DNA from: Desmodus rotundus
Taxonomy: Eukaryota; Chordata; Mammalia; Chiroptera; Phyllostomidae
Length of the DNA: 64,000 bases
Reading direction: 5' to 3'
Assembly (NCBI RefSeq): GCF_022682495.2
Contig: NC_071387.1
Location: forward strand, 149,962,347-150,026,346
A program made the translations under genes and the position numbers. Of this stretch, positions 14,059 to 27,000 are shown piece by piece. The stretch's first letter is position 1; every line of letters begins with the position of its first letter. A model generated the notes under the pieces. That model did no database searches. It was not told where the DNA came from and saw nothing but the letters and a program-made list of their open reading frames with translations.

Positions 14059-14123
14059 ATACTGGTGACTTTATTTTATTTTATTTTATTTTTTTATTAT
14101 TATTTTTTATACTGGTGACTTTA
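14059..14123. repeat. Poly(TTTTA) tract between 15-bp direct repeats
   Basis: ATACTGGTGACTTTA occurs at 14059-14073 and again at 14109-14123. Between them are 35 bases made only of T and A (TTTTA repeats). This is what an extremely 5'-truncated antisense LINE/SINE insertion leaves: an A-rich tail and a target duplication. Confidence 0.75.
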
Positions 14124-14584
14124 GATACAGGAAATCATTCCTGAGACTATGGTTGATATTTATAATTATAGCTTTTTAAAAAATATTAAAGCTATGAGAG
14201 CTCATAATAAAACAAAGTATTGTTCTAAAATTTTAGTATTCTCCTAGCAAGAATCTTGTGAGAAAATTGGTAACCTGTTTGACCCATACCTAAAAAACCA
14301 ATCTCTGGTAAAATGTGAGAAAATGGAAACCACAGTTCAGCCTCCAATACTTTAATTTTATATTTATACTGTCCTGTTAGGGTTTTTCAAAGTTCCTCCA
14401 ATGATCTCTTCCCTCTCCCCACCTTTTTTTCCTCAGTTATAATCTTATTGAGTACATAGCGATTTAAAATTAGGTATTCAAGGAGATTTTAACCTCAAGG
14501 GTTTTGGGGAGTTTGTGGGGAGAGGAGGGTTGTTTTTGTTTTTTTCCTTTCACCATGATAAAATTCAGGTACAGAATAACTTTG

Positions 14585-14715
14585 TATTATCTTATTTTTA
14601 AATTTTTTTCTTAAATTTATCATAGGATCATATAGGTTTCAAGTACACATTTCTATGATATAAGATCTGTATATTGCTCCCACCACCCAAAGTCAAACCA
14701 TTTTCTGTCTTTTAA
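14585..14715 (-). mobile_element. Probable LINE-1 3' UTR fragment
   Basis: TCAAGTACACATTTCTATGA, ATAAGATCTGTATATTGC and CCACCACCCAAAGTCAAACC resemble an antisense LINE-1 3' UTR. The match is short and from memory. Confidence 0.4.
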
Positions 14716-15039
14716 AAGCATATGAAAAAACTAAGAGTATTTTTTTCAATGTAAAGTTGAATTAGTATACTAATCATATTTTTGCCAAATTGTATTGGTC
14801 ATTTTCGAACACCCGATTAGCTACACTGCCAAAAGATGCCTTTGGTTGTATGATGCAGAGAAATGTCAACAGTCCGATACTATTCATCAAGGCATCTTAA
14901 TATAATAACATGTGAACCTAAGTCTATGATGAAAAGGCATTTTTACAGTATAGCACCGATCAAATGCACAGATTTAAAGTTTAAACATTTAATTCTGTGT
15001 CACAGTAATCAGGTTTGACCTGTTTGTTTCTTTTAACAG

Positions 15040-15087
15040 AATTTAATCCGTTTTCGACCTTCAATTCAGTTCCAAGGGCTCCAAGGG
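15040..15087 (+). CDS. ELL2: ELL2 second coding exon (48 nt)
   Basis: This exon encodes [16 protein letters not shown] in phase 0 at both ends. The acceptor is a pyrimidine tract followed by AACAG ending at 15039. The donor is GTGAGT starting at 15088. It lies early in the N-terminal ELL domain. From memory, human ELL2 has proline where this copy has arginine at the fourth residue (about residue 53). The exon is tiny and sits between introns of at least 15 kb and 31 kb, so it depends on strong splice sites, which it has. Confidence 0.96.
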
Positions 15088-18000
15088 GTGAGTACTCATT
15101 GATTTAACAAGAAAATCTATTATTCTCACACACTAGTATATTTAATTTTAAAATTCGTTTTCACCTGTGCCCCTTAATGTAATTACTCATATTTTGTGAA
15201 CTTTCTGACCAAATATAAATGTCTGATAACTTGAAGACACTTGAATTATCTTCTTTTCTCGATTTATTTAAAAAAATAATTTAGATATACTTATTGACAG
15301 TAGTTTGTTCCAAATTATGAGTAATTTTAGTTTTTAACCATTTTATTGAAGTGTAGCTTGCAACAAAGTATTATAAGAATGTTTTGTTTATCACAGTTAA
15401 GTCATAAGGAATTATTAATTTCAGGCAAGTTCTGATTATGTGATTATTGTTTTTAGTAACAACTATTCTATTTAATTGTTTTTGATTATACATACTAGGA
15501 AATGAAATATATAAATAGAAAATTGAGTTTTTCCAATATACAGAATAAACAAAGGGTTCTATTTTATTACTGCATTTAAAAACATAAGGAACTCCTAATC
15601 AAATGCACCTATGAATTTTGTGTTTATAATACATGACAAACTTCCAGTAGTGTCAGTATTGTTTAATTATTATTATTAATATTTAATATTAATAAATAGA
15701 CTTAGCCATTCTTTCGCCTAAATTAATAATACATTTCTGAATTTGTCTCTGTATACTAGCTGTAGTATGGAGAGTTAGAATATCTGTAAATAGATTTTAG
15801 AGCTGTAGAGAAAAGGCAAGTTGGGAGCAGATTATATTTCTGCTTACTATAAATCTACATACTTGTGACTTTGTATCATGTTACAAAATGCAAAACTTCA
15901 ATGCAAATAAATAAAATGTTTCTAAAATTTATAACTTGAAAATATTTCAAGAGTCAAGAGATTAATTATGTCATTCAACACCAGCTAAGAGTACTTTTAA
16001 ATCTGTGCAATGCTGAGTTGAAGATGTTTGTGTGTGGATGTCAGAGCTTTTCTACATGATACTTTACAAGGAAGTCCTTTTCTTCCTCCCCCACTTACTG
16101 AGTGCGTGTTCACGAAGGGGATCCTAATTGGAACAAGGGTCTCCCGAATTTTGTTTTACAGCTTTTTAGGTAGTCTTTAGGTAGCGCATGCTGATTCTAC
16201 TTTGGAGGTGCTAGTTTTGGTTGTTTACTTAAGGCTTCTTGAGTTTTGTGGAAAAGTTTAATGCCATTAGTAATATCTGAAGGAATGTTCCAGAGGCAGG
16301 CTTGAGTCCATGTGCCCTTGAGGGCTCCATGGATTCAGTAAAGGGTTATGTCGACATGAGAAACGTCCAAACCTGTAAGAATTTTTATGAGTTTATTTGA
16401 TCCAAGTAGATTGAGAAAATGCTCCAGAAGATGGCCATTTTAACACTTATTTATACATCAGAATCAAAGGGGAAGGTTTAAAGGGGTTATATGAAATCCA
16501 TTGGTGGTACATTAGGGAGGTAGGAGAAAGCAAAGACCGGAAATCTCTGTGACTGGATAAAAAGTAAAACAAATGGACATTTCTTTTATGTAGGTGAGTA
16601 TGAGACAGTTACCAATTAACAATTAACATGATAGCAATCACAATGAGAGGTTCTGTGGTCTTCTTCTCAAGTGGGAGATTGTGCCCTGAGAGGTCTGGAA
16701 AATGGAAATTATTGGTAAATGCAAAAAGACAATAGACAGGCTCAGTTAAGGTAAAGCTTGACCTTTGTCAAGAAAGATACTGGCTTAGGACATGACTACA
16801 CACCACACACCATAGCATTTCTAGCTTTTAGCTACAAAGTTTTTATTTCACACCATCCTATGTGGTTACTTTAGTTCTCAGAGTTTGTAAGGCCCACATG
16901 CAGGCCTTGTCTGTGCTTGTCAGGTTTAGTATGTGGCCCTTTTTTCATCTAGAGTTATCAGGGAGAAGAGGGCATGACCTTGGAGAGAGGAGCAAGGCTT
17001 GAGCTGCTTTCCCTTCACTAGCAGCTGTCACTTTATTTGGGGTCTGCTCTTTCCCTTGATTCCCTCTCCCAGTTGGGATGTGGAGGCCAGGAAAACGCAA
17101 GTGAACTATGTTTTCTTAGGGCTACCAGGTAAAACTGAATAATGAGGAACCAATATGTACAGGCCTCCAAATTCTTGATTTCTGCAGAATGCAGCTTTTA
17201 TCAGTGTTAAGGAATAGTTTTCTCTGGCATACCTGTTGCCTCTGGGTACCATTTCAAAGCAGGCAGTTTATATCTGAAATCTTGGACACCCTTTTCTAAA
17301 TTCTCCTACCTACTTCTCCCAAGCTTTTCTGTCTCATGTGTCCCAGCTTCCCTGGTTTACCTTTGCAAGCTCCATTCTCCTTTCCTATGCCATTCTCTCC
17401 TGAATATAGTTCACTGATAAAAGTAACTTGGATATAAATGACTGATAGGTTTAAATCTTAATGGGTGTTTGAATTTTAATGAATAAGCCTTTTCACCCAA
17501 AATGAATGGTTATTGAATTGGTAAAGTAGAAGGTGGAGAGGTGGGTGGGGAGGAAGCTATAGACTGACAACTGTGGGGTACCTGGCCCTACCTTGTTTAT
17601 TCTGGGTTCTGTCTCCTTGACCCCCTCTACCCTGACTGCTGTCCCCTTTTTATTATTCAACTGGGAACAAAATATGTGGACTCAGCATTGTTTCAGAGCC
17701 TGCAGCTGCATTCCATCCCCCCTCCCCCGACCCTTTGCCCAGCTTTCACCAGCCCTTTGGGACTTAGTAAAAACAAAGAGTCATTACAGGGGAAAGAGTG
17801 GGTTGGCACAGCCCACAGGGAATACACAGGGCCACAAATGTGAGGGTCTCTGCACAGTGCGCCTCTGTTTTTCTAGAGAGGCATGATAATTTAACATTGC
17901 CTGTGCTGATTGCTTTAGAAACCCTTAAGTATACTTACAGTTTTCCGATGTGGAAATGTTTAGGACTTTAAAATGGAAGGTTTAAATTTAGATTTCCCAC

Positions 18001-21000
18001 AAAATATACTTTTTCTTAATGAGAAATTTTAGTTGTCTTTTAATACAGTGTTTCAGAAACTTTGAAAGTTTTCCTAGAAAGGATTTGTCAAATCTAACAA
18101 ATACACAGTTTTTTCCATCAAATGTGATTGAAAATAAACAGCTATCATGATAATGTCATATGTAGGCATATTTGAAGCATAACTGAAGTATTGTTAAAAT
18201 ATTTTAAAAGTGAACATTGAGTGTTAAAAATATATCCGGTTCCCTGATGCTGGCACTGCTTGGTTGTGTTGTTCCTTGTTACTAATTATAGAATTTCCCC
18301 CCTCAGTAATGTCTTTAGAAGGTTAGAATTTGGGTCTTGGCAGGTTACTTTTAAGGATATTTACTTTTGTGCCTGAACATGTTCTCTTAGGTTGAAATTT
18401 TCTTCTAAATAAATGCAGACTGTAAAATTAAACAAATTATAGCAGTATGCTGTTAAAGAGTAAAAATTCTGAGAATCATTGATTACCTGGATTTTTATCA
18501 TTGCAGTTGGGCAAGAGTTTTTATAGCATAAAAACTGTAAATTGTGTCTTTGAAAATTCATTCTCACCCCTTTCCCTTAAGGAAGAGGGTACTCAGGAAA
18601 TTGGAATGTCCTTGAACGCATTTTATGGATTCAGAAAGAGGAGGAAATGCCGGTGGGAGTAGATTGTGATTGTGATTGTTGATTGTTGATTTCTGAACTC
18701 ATGATTATCAGGAGCTACATAAACCAGCCAAAAATGCCTTATCGATTTCTCTGAAGTGTATGGAAGTATCCATACCTATGATGCTCATTAACTAAAGGTT
18801 TGGCTAGGATTATACATTTCTGTAGACCATTTTAATTGAACAGAAGAGGAATCTGGTAAGATCCACATGAGCTACAGTAGTGAAGTGTCCAAGTTACAAC
18901 ATTCAGAGGTGTGTATGGGTATAATGCACCCAGTTTCCAAAAGGTGCGTTTTTATTGTCAGGTAAACTTTATACAGATCAGAATAGTTGGCTCATATATT
19001 CTAACTGAAATATACTGAAAATGTGTCAGGTGAACTATTTCCCAAAAAGTGTGTTCCAGTGCAGTTTAAAAACGAAACCCTGTATTTTTGTGTTTGTTGG
19101 AAGTTTATTGTCTGAAGACGCAGACGATGGAGGCAGAGCTGTCGCTGCACTCTGGGTCTCCACACCGCCAGGGTACAGTTCCCCCCACTGTCGCTGCACG
19201 GCTTCAAAGGGAGAGGAGCTGGAAGCAAGCTAACTCACTATTTTAAAGTAATGGCACTTGTAACTGATGCAGAACTACTAACGTAATTACTTTTCATAAT
19301 AAATTATAACCAGTGGATGTGCTAATAGTTTTATTGTTCTGCTTGTCCCTTATTTATTGCACATTCTTTCAGCACCTTACCAGAGCCATGTACTTTGCTC
19401 AGTGTTTAGTGTGCAAACATACTGGGATGGCTGAGACATGGGCTCGACCCTCAGTGCACCTAGTCTGGCAAACAAACATATGCACACTAATACTCAGAAA
19501 AGAATTAATAACCTAAAGCTTATCCAGAACCCTCCACTGGGAACTTCTATAGCAGGGGTGTCAAACTCATTTTCACCAGGGGCCATATCCACCTCACGGT
19601 TGCCTTCAAAGGACCAAAATAATTTTAGGACTATATAAATGTAACTACTCTTTAACTGTTAAGGAGTTGAAATTACATTCAGCCCTTTGAAGGCAACCAT
19701 GAGGCTGATGTGGCCCCCGGTGAAAATGAGTTTGACGCCCTGTTCTATAGAAACGCGACTGTCAGGAACAAGGCTTATGTGCATATTTCCAATGGATAAG
19801 AATCAGCGTTTTAAACGAAGGTTTCAGTGGATGCAAAGCATTATGTCCTAGCAGTAGGTATGTAAAATTACAAAAGGCCTATTAAAATCCATGTAAACAC
19901 ACATACACAAAAAAGTAGATATGTGGTATGTTTATAATTCATATAAAATCTGAAATGGCAAGGGATTTTACAGAAAGTAAGGGCCACATCTGCGGGATGG
20001 ACTTGCCTGCGGCCTCAGGGACTCCTCTTTAGGGAATGATTGCTCCAGGGCAATGAGAAATAGTGTTAACTTTGTCACAGTAAATCGAATTCCAGACCCC
20101 AGTATTAACTCAGTATTTGTTATGAGAATGTTGTTCCAAAATTCTTTCTCATTTAATTGTTCACTTCAGACTAAGCAATCCCAGATGCTTCAGAAAATAG
20201 AAGTTAGTTTTGCATTCATAATTTAGAAATTATTTTTAAGAAAAGGACTGAAAATAGAAAATAATTTCTATAAGTACCACGTAGTGTCCCTATAAAACAC
20301 CGAGCCACACACACTTTTCCAAGAATAAACAAAGAATAGCCAACCAAAAAGTTTTAATTGTGTCTTTCTAAAAGGCTCAGTGACCTAAAGATTTAATCGG
20401 CATTTAACTACTAACTTTAAAGGCTTGAATAGTGCTGTAAAACTCCTGCAGTAGAGTCATTAACTCTAAAGAACAGAGGTTGGATTTTTCTTCTCTTTTT
20501 TTTTAACTTCCAAACTTAGCAACGCGTTTTGAAATTTTTTAATTGTTTATTTTCCTTTGGTGGGCTGGGGAGAATACTGGGTCTGAAAAACTAAATTATA
20601 CAGTATTTGAAATTAGTAGGCAATTTCAGCCCACTGCAAATGCTTCCTGCAGCTCGCCTTCTCCAACCTACTTGATACCTGGGAAGCAAAGATAACTTTC
20701 CGCTTGAAACAGCAGCAGGGATAAAAATAAATCCCCAACACTGCCGTTCCTTCTCAGATAATATGCCTGCACTCTGCTTTCCCTGCTACTTTTGGTTTGG
20801 CTAGTCCACTGGTTTTGCCAACAGTTGTGTTTAGTCAGTGTGATCAAAGGCTGCTGACTAACAGCTACCTTCATACACCCTGCTCTGAGTGTAATTAATA
20901 CTAGAAGGATGTTAAAATTATATCCTTTTGTAATGGCAGTTCTGTTTTAATATTTTAAATACATATTACAATGGTTGCCATGTCTAAATAACATTTTAAT

Positions 21001-24000
21001 ATTTGCATTGAATTATGACTCTTTAACCACATGTTAATTTACTAAGGCATTAATATAATAGTAAATTGCCTAATTTGAAAGAAATAGTTAACTTTGATAT
21101 ATATCAAAGATTCTTTTATATATAAATTTTATGCATAAAATATAATATATAACATGTACAATTATACATGTATATGTAAAATCTCATATTTGTCCAGGGG
21201 AATGGGCTGACATTCTGGAAACTCATGTTATCTTAAACAACAATTGAATTATAGTTTGAAGCTATTGTAAATTGACCAACTTCTCTATTTTATGTTGCCA
21301 TATTCCTCTGCCTTCCTTTTCTTTCTGGATAAGAACTAGTTGCAGGGTCTCTCAAGGAGAGCAGGGAGCTAAATTCACCATCCATGTGTATCTTCACACC
21401 TCAGCCAGGTACTACTATAGGCATCAGTGACATAAAGGTCACCCTGTCCACCCCTGCCTTGGAAGAGTGCAAAATGGTGGAGGGTAAGAGGGTGACTTTG
21501 TGTGTCTGTGGTACCTACGGAAACTATTTCAAAGTACTTATTGACCGTAGCCTCACCCAGGCTCCAGTGTGGGCTACAGCAGATGAAGCCTCCCAAAACA
21601 TGATCAGAAACAGGAGTTGAAGGTGAAGCCATCCTGCTCTGCCCTCCCCCAAACGGTGGTCACTTTGGAAAGCAGCAGCTAGAACTGTTACTGAAATCTG
21701 CAGCTGCCACAAATACCATAAATTGCATTCTTCGCAGTGAGTTAAGCTTACTATCTTCATTCACTAAGCATTTATGAATACTCACTGTGTACCAGGCACC
21801 ACGGTAGACAATGTATAGACAAGAGGTAAATAGGACCTTGAAATACCAGCTCTTATTTCTAACACCATCTGCTTGTCAATAAAATCTGCTACTGATAGCT
21901 TTGATTTTTTGTTTCCCACCTAAAACTGAAACTTGTGAAGTTGAGTCATCTATGTCATAGACATTGTCACTTTAGTAGCACTAATTTAAGCTTGGAAAAT
22001 AATAATCTTTTTATCATTCTAAACACCTGTGGTTCTTATAGCTAAACCAGTCCTAAATTTGAACCATGAGCATTATTTAAATATCTTTTGACCTCTTACT
22101 ATGTGTAAGGCCCTATCCTAGGCACACAAGATGAGTTTATAACAGCTTTCTTAAAAAAAAAAAGTTAAAATTTAAAGCAGGAAAAAGAATTTAGCAGAAT
22201 ATGTCCAAGCCCAAGATCTTATTTCAAACAATATTTAACATACATGCTATATGCAATTGATTTCAAGGTGTGTTTTATTTTTAACATTGAATGTCTTTGG
22301 AATTAGAATATATATTATTAATGGCATCTCAGTATTGTGTCATAGTTTGTCAGCATTTTATATTATGCAGTGGTACATAAAGTCATGAATAGTTTTACAA
22401 TTGTTAGCATCTTAGATTCAATAAAATACAGCAATGCAGTGGAAGTAGAGCGATTCTATATTCTGCAATAAGATTTTATCTAAGTAGAATCTCTTCAGAA
22501 GTTTTAGTTCCTGATCCCCCTCCTTTCCCCACTTGACCAGCCTGCTTCTTAGCCTAATATGTTAAACAATCTAGAGAATTTATAGGGAAGGTTTGCTTTT
22601 ATAACCATTCTTGAATTGTGATTTAAACTGGAAGGAGCAAGAATATGGAATTAAAATGTTCTCAAATTTGTTTTTAGGCTAAAAACCTAAACTTATGAAA
22701 GTAACTTGGTTTGACAACAAGTTTAGAAGAAAGTTACCTACTTAAAGACTTGAAAAGCCCAGTCTTGCTTTGAGGCTAATGAATGTGCCCTTATCAAGCT
22801 AAGAATTTCTAAATCTCTCCACTTAGTCTTATAATTAATACTGTATTTAGCATAAATGCACAATTATTTATTTTTTATGTACAGATTCCAATCATTTTTC
22901 AATAATTACAGCTAAAATTTATTAAATATTATATACTAAGAACCATTTACTAAGCACTTTAAATGTTATTCTCATTTAATCCTCACAGGAACGCTATGAA
23001 ACAGGTATCCCCGTTTTGCTGATTTGTGAACTATGGCTCTCAAGTTAAATTACTGTTGCAGCTCACATAATTAATGAGTGAAGGAGCCTGCACTCAAATC
23101 TAGGCACCTGATTCCAGAGCCTGCTCTCATCACTGTACTGACCCACCTGCCTGTAGTGAATGTTCAATGAGCATTTTATTCCTTCTTACATTCACATAAA
23201 CATTTGTTGAGCACCTCCTCTACTAGCAAGGGGAGGAGGGAAGGTCAGGAAGGTCTTAGAGAAGAGGTAATGTTTGAGCTGATGTTTGAAGGATTTACCA
23301 GGGGTTGGCAGATCAAAGAAGGAGGAAAATGCTTTTCAGGCTAACAGTTCAGCACCAGCAAAGGGGTAAACAGGTGCAGCAAATATTGCCACCTTCTTAA
23401 GGAATTTGAATCACACCTTAGAGATCAGTGCTTCTCATCTACAAAAACTCCCTGAGGGTCTATGATGAGGTCTGGAAATCTGGACTTCAAAAGTTTTCCA
23501 CTGGGTTTTCTCATGATAGCTGGGTTCACTATGATAAAGCATACGGTAAGAATATATGTATAGCTATATGTACTTTCTCTTCTCAGGAGAAGGTTTATAA
23601 CTTTCATCATTTTCTGAAAGGGACCTCTGAATTCCCTAAAAGGAGAAAACTACTTGCAGCAGATTCCTTGAAACACATTAAGAAACAACTTACAATAAGA
23701 AAAAACATTTTACATTGTGACCCTCTACACATCCAGGTGTGCACATTCACATAGGTGAAACAAGAGTTTCATGGCACAAAATTTATCTGTCATCAATGTA
23801 CTCTAATATTTACTATTCTGTTTTATTTTAAAAGAATCCTGGTCACGGTCCACTAAATTAATGTCATGGCCTTCCAATGGACCACAAGCTATAGTTTAAA
23901 AAATACTGCAGGAGATTAGCATCTATTTAAAAATATTTTTTTAGCCAGGAAGTCATGTGGTCAGATTTGCAATTTAACATGCTTAGCCAGTAGCTACCTT

Positions 24001-27000
24001 GACCTAGTAATTCTTTATATATGGGAAGGAAGGAAAGGGAGGAGTCAGGAATGGCTCCATATATACGACAACGAGCATTTGATTGGATGGTGAAGCCACT
24101 ATTCAAGATCTGAAGTAGATGAAAGAACAGATTGAGGCAGGAGACATGGCTTGTGTTTGGTTTGGGAAATGCTGTACAGGTGTTCAGATAATACGAGTAT
24201 GCCCCACCTCATTCTATCAAGATGGAGCTGTCCAGAAGGCATGGGGATTTGGAACAAAACGGTTCAAAGAGCTACCCCAAAGGACATTTTTAAAAAATAT
24301 TTTTAATTAATTTTTTTAGAGAGGGGAAGGGAGAAATAGAGGGAGAGAAACATCAATGTGTGGCTGCCTCTCACACGCCCCCTAATGGGGCCTGGCCTGC
24401 AACCCAGGCATGTGCCTTGACTGGGAATTGAACTGGCAACCCTTTGGTTTGCAGGCCGGCACTCAATCCACTGAGCCACACCAGCCAGGACAGGACATTT
24501 AATAGGATTGAAGTATATTTGAAAGTCCACTAGTGAGAAGAAAAAGATACATATATTTTCAGATGGAATTCTGGTATAAAGCTTATTTAAGTTTTTTTTT
24601 TTCAACTGTCAAGAATACTGGTTTACCTGTGAACACTTTTGAGTGTTGGTACTTTTATTTACTGATACTTAGGGAATTTGAAGCTCCTTTTGCCAGATTC
24701 TGTTCACATTAATTAAGAACACTGGCAGGCTAATAGAAATAAATTGTGGCATATTGATGCTGTGGAAAAGTACACAAAAGTGGAAGTGATTTAGAGCTCT
24801 GTACGGCATGGCAGTGAAAACTAAGGGGGCAGAAGACTACATTTTTATAAAGTTAATAACAGGCAAAAATCAAACATATGTTGTGTAGGTATATGCACAT
24901 GTGATAAAATTATTAAAAACAAGGAATAATAATTGGCAGGAGTTAAAAAGTATTTGGTAGAGAAAGGCAGGCAGAAGGAATGGGAGAGGAGCAGACGGGC
25001 AGATACATTATTGCTGATGTTCTATTTCTCAGGTTGTGCACTGAGTTCACAGGTGTTCATTTTGTTATTGAGCTTTATAACTATGAAGCTGTCTTTGTTT
25101 TGTGAAACAAATATTACATAAATTAAAGCCTGTCCTCATTATTATTAACTTTAAACATAATTTGTCATCTTTGTGGGTTAAGTGAGAAAAACCAGAAAAT
25201 ATTTTAATAGATGCCAAAAAGACATTTGATAAAAATTCAGTATTAAATCTGTATTAAAACTTTAGGTAAGTAGGTAATAGAAGGAAGAATTCTTCCTTAC
25301 TGTGATGAAAAGTATCTGTCAAACTAATAGCCAATTACCACAGTGATGAGACAATAGAAATATTCTTATTAATGTTAGCAATAGAATACACATGCCCACT
25401 CTCACCTCTATAGTTTAACATTGTTCTGAGAATGCTCAGTGATGTCATGGAGAGGCCATGGAATAAAAGCTATGGATAATAGATAAGTGGGAGCAAATTT
25501 GCCAGTATCTGCAGATAATCCAAGTACACCAAGTTTAAAACTATAACAACTTTTAAGATTTTCTTCAGTAAAGGTGGTCAGTTCAAAAATCGCTGTTTAA
25601 AAAAATCACTGGCAGCCTAATAGTGGGAGGGTCGAGTGAAGATTAGTTTCTTTTAAAATGGGAGAAATAGCCCTGGCCAGTGTGGCTTAGCTGATTGAGC
25701 ATTGCACTGCAAAACGAAAGGTTGCCCGTTGGATTCCCAGTCAGAGCACATGCCTAGGGTGCGGGTTAGGTTGCGGGTTGGGTCCTGGGTTGGGGCACAG
25801 ATAAAAGGCAACCAATCGATGTTTCTCTCTCACATCAATGTTTCTCCCCCTGCCTTTCTCCCTTCATTCCCCTCTCTCTAAAATCAATAAACATGTCCTC
25901 GGGTAAGGACTAAATAAATAAATAAATAAATGTTGGGATGTTTGTAAACTGATGGGAATTTTATTTATACATAAAATATATAATTTTGCACATTTTGACA
26001 ATATTAATTCTTCCAATATATGAGCATGGAATATCTATTTATTTGTGTCTTCTTCACTTTCTTTTCTTAATTTACTTTTCCTTACTGTCTTCTTTAATCA
26101 AAAGACATAGAGTGGCTAAATGGATTAAAAAATAAGACCCAGTATATGCTTCCTACAAGAGACTCACACAGGTGTAAGAATACACAGAGACTGAAAGTAA
26201 ATGGATGGAAAAAGATATTCCATGCAAGTGGGAACCAATAAAAACTGGAGTAGCTATACTTAGAAAAATATAGACTTTAAAACAAAGACTGTAGTAAGAG
26301 AGAAAGAAGGGCTTCATGTAATAACAGAGGCATCAATCCAACATGAAGATACAACATTTGTAAATTTAGGAGCACCTAAGTATATAAAGAAAATATTAAT
26401 ATAAATAAAGGAGAAGTAGACAGTAATACAATAATAGTAAGGAGACTTTAATACCCCACTTACATCAATGGATAAATTATCCAGACAGAAAAATTAATGA
26501 AGAAACTTCAGCTTTAAAGGACACACTAGACCAGGTGTACTTAACAGGTATTTACAGAACATTCCATTTCAAAGCAACAGAATACACATTCTTTTCGAGT
26601 GCATATGGAACATTTTCCAAAACAGATCACATATTAGGCCACAAACAAGTCTTTAATAAATTTAAAGAAATTGAAATCATGCTTAGCATCCTTTCCAACC
26701 ACAATGGTATGAAACTAGAAATTAAATATATGAAGAAAAATGGAAAATTCACTAATATGTGGTGGTTAAACAACATTCTACTGAACAACCAATTGTTCAG
26801 AGAAGAAATCAAAAGAGAAATAAACAAATACCTTGAGACTAATGAAAATGTAAATATAATTTACACACCCATAGCAAAATTTATGCAGCAATTATAAGAG
26901 AAAAGTTAATAGCAATAAATGCCTACCTGAAGACATAGCAAAAAACCCCAAAAAAGTCCTTAATAAACAGCCTAACTTTACACTTGGAGGAACTAAAAAA

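Larger units (their letters stand above)
1..15039 (+). other. ELL2 first intron (3' part)
   Basis: No coding exon, CpG-dense promoter or GC-rich first exon is visible, so the gene start lies to the left. The stretch holds two VES-type SINEs, a decayed + strand LINE-2 split by one of them, several MIR and LINE-2 relics and a minute poly(T) insertion near 14.07 kb. The first ~750 bases are unusually purine-rich on the + strand and I do not recognise them. The segments 2740-5830, 7140-8340, 8770-10430 and 12490-14050 hold nothing I can identify with confidence beyond the separately listed relics. Confidence 0.85.

Noticed and set aside
19001..19233. Overlapping 70-75-codon frames on both strands near 19.1 kb, with a repeated TGTCGCTGCAC
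   Set aside because: This is a short GC-richer patch with no recognisable product. Open frames on both strands over the same bases suggest composition, not coding.
23410..23900. Possible MER5-type hAT relic (AGTGCTTCTCATCT on the left, GGACCACAAGCTATAGTTT on the right)
   Set aside because: The two ends are too far apart and too diverged for me to support a single element.
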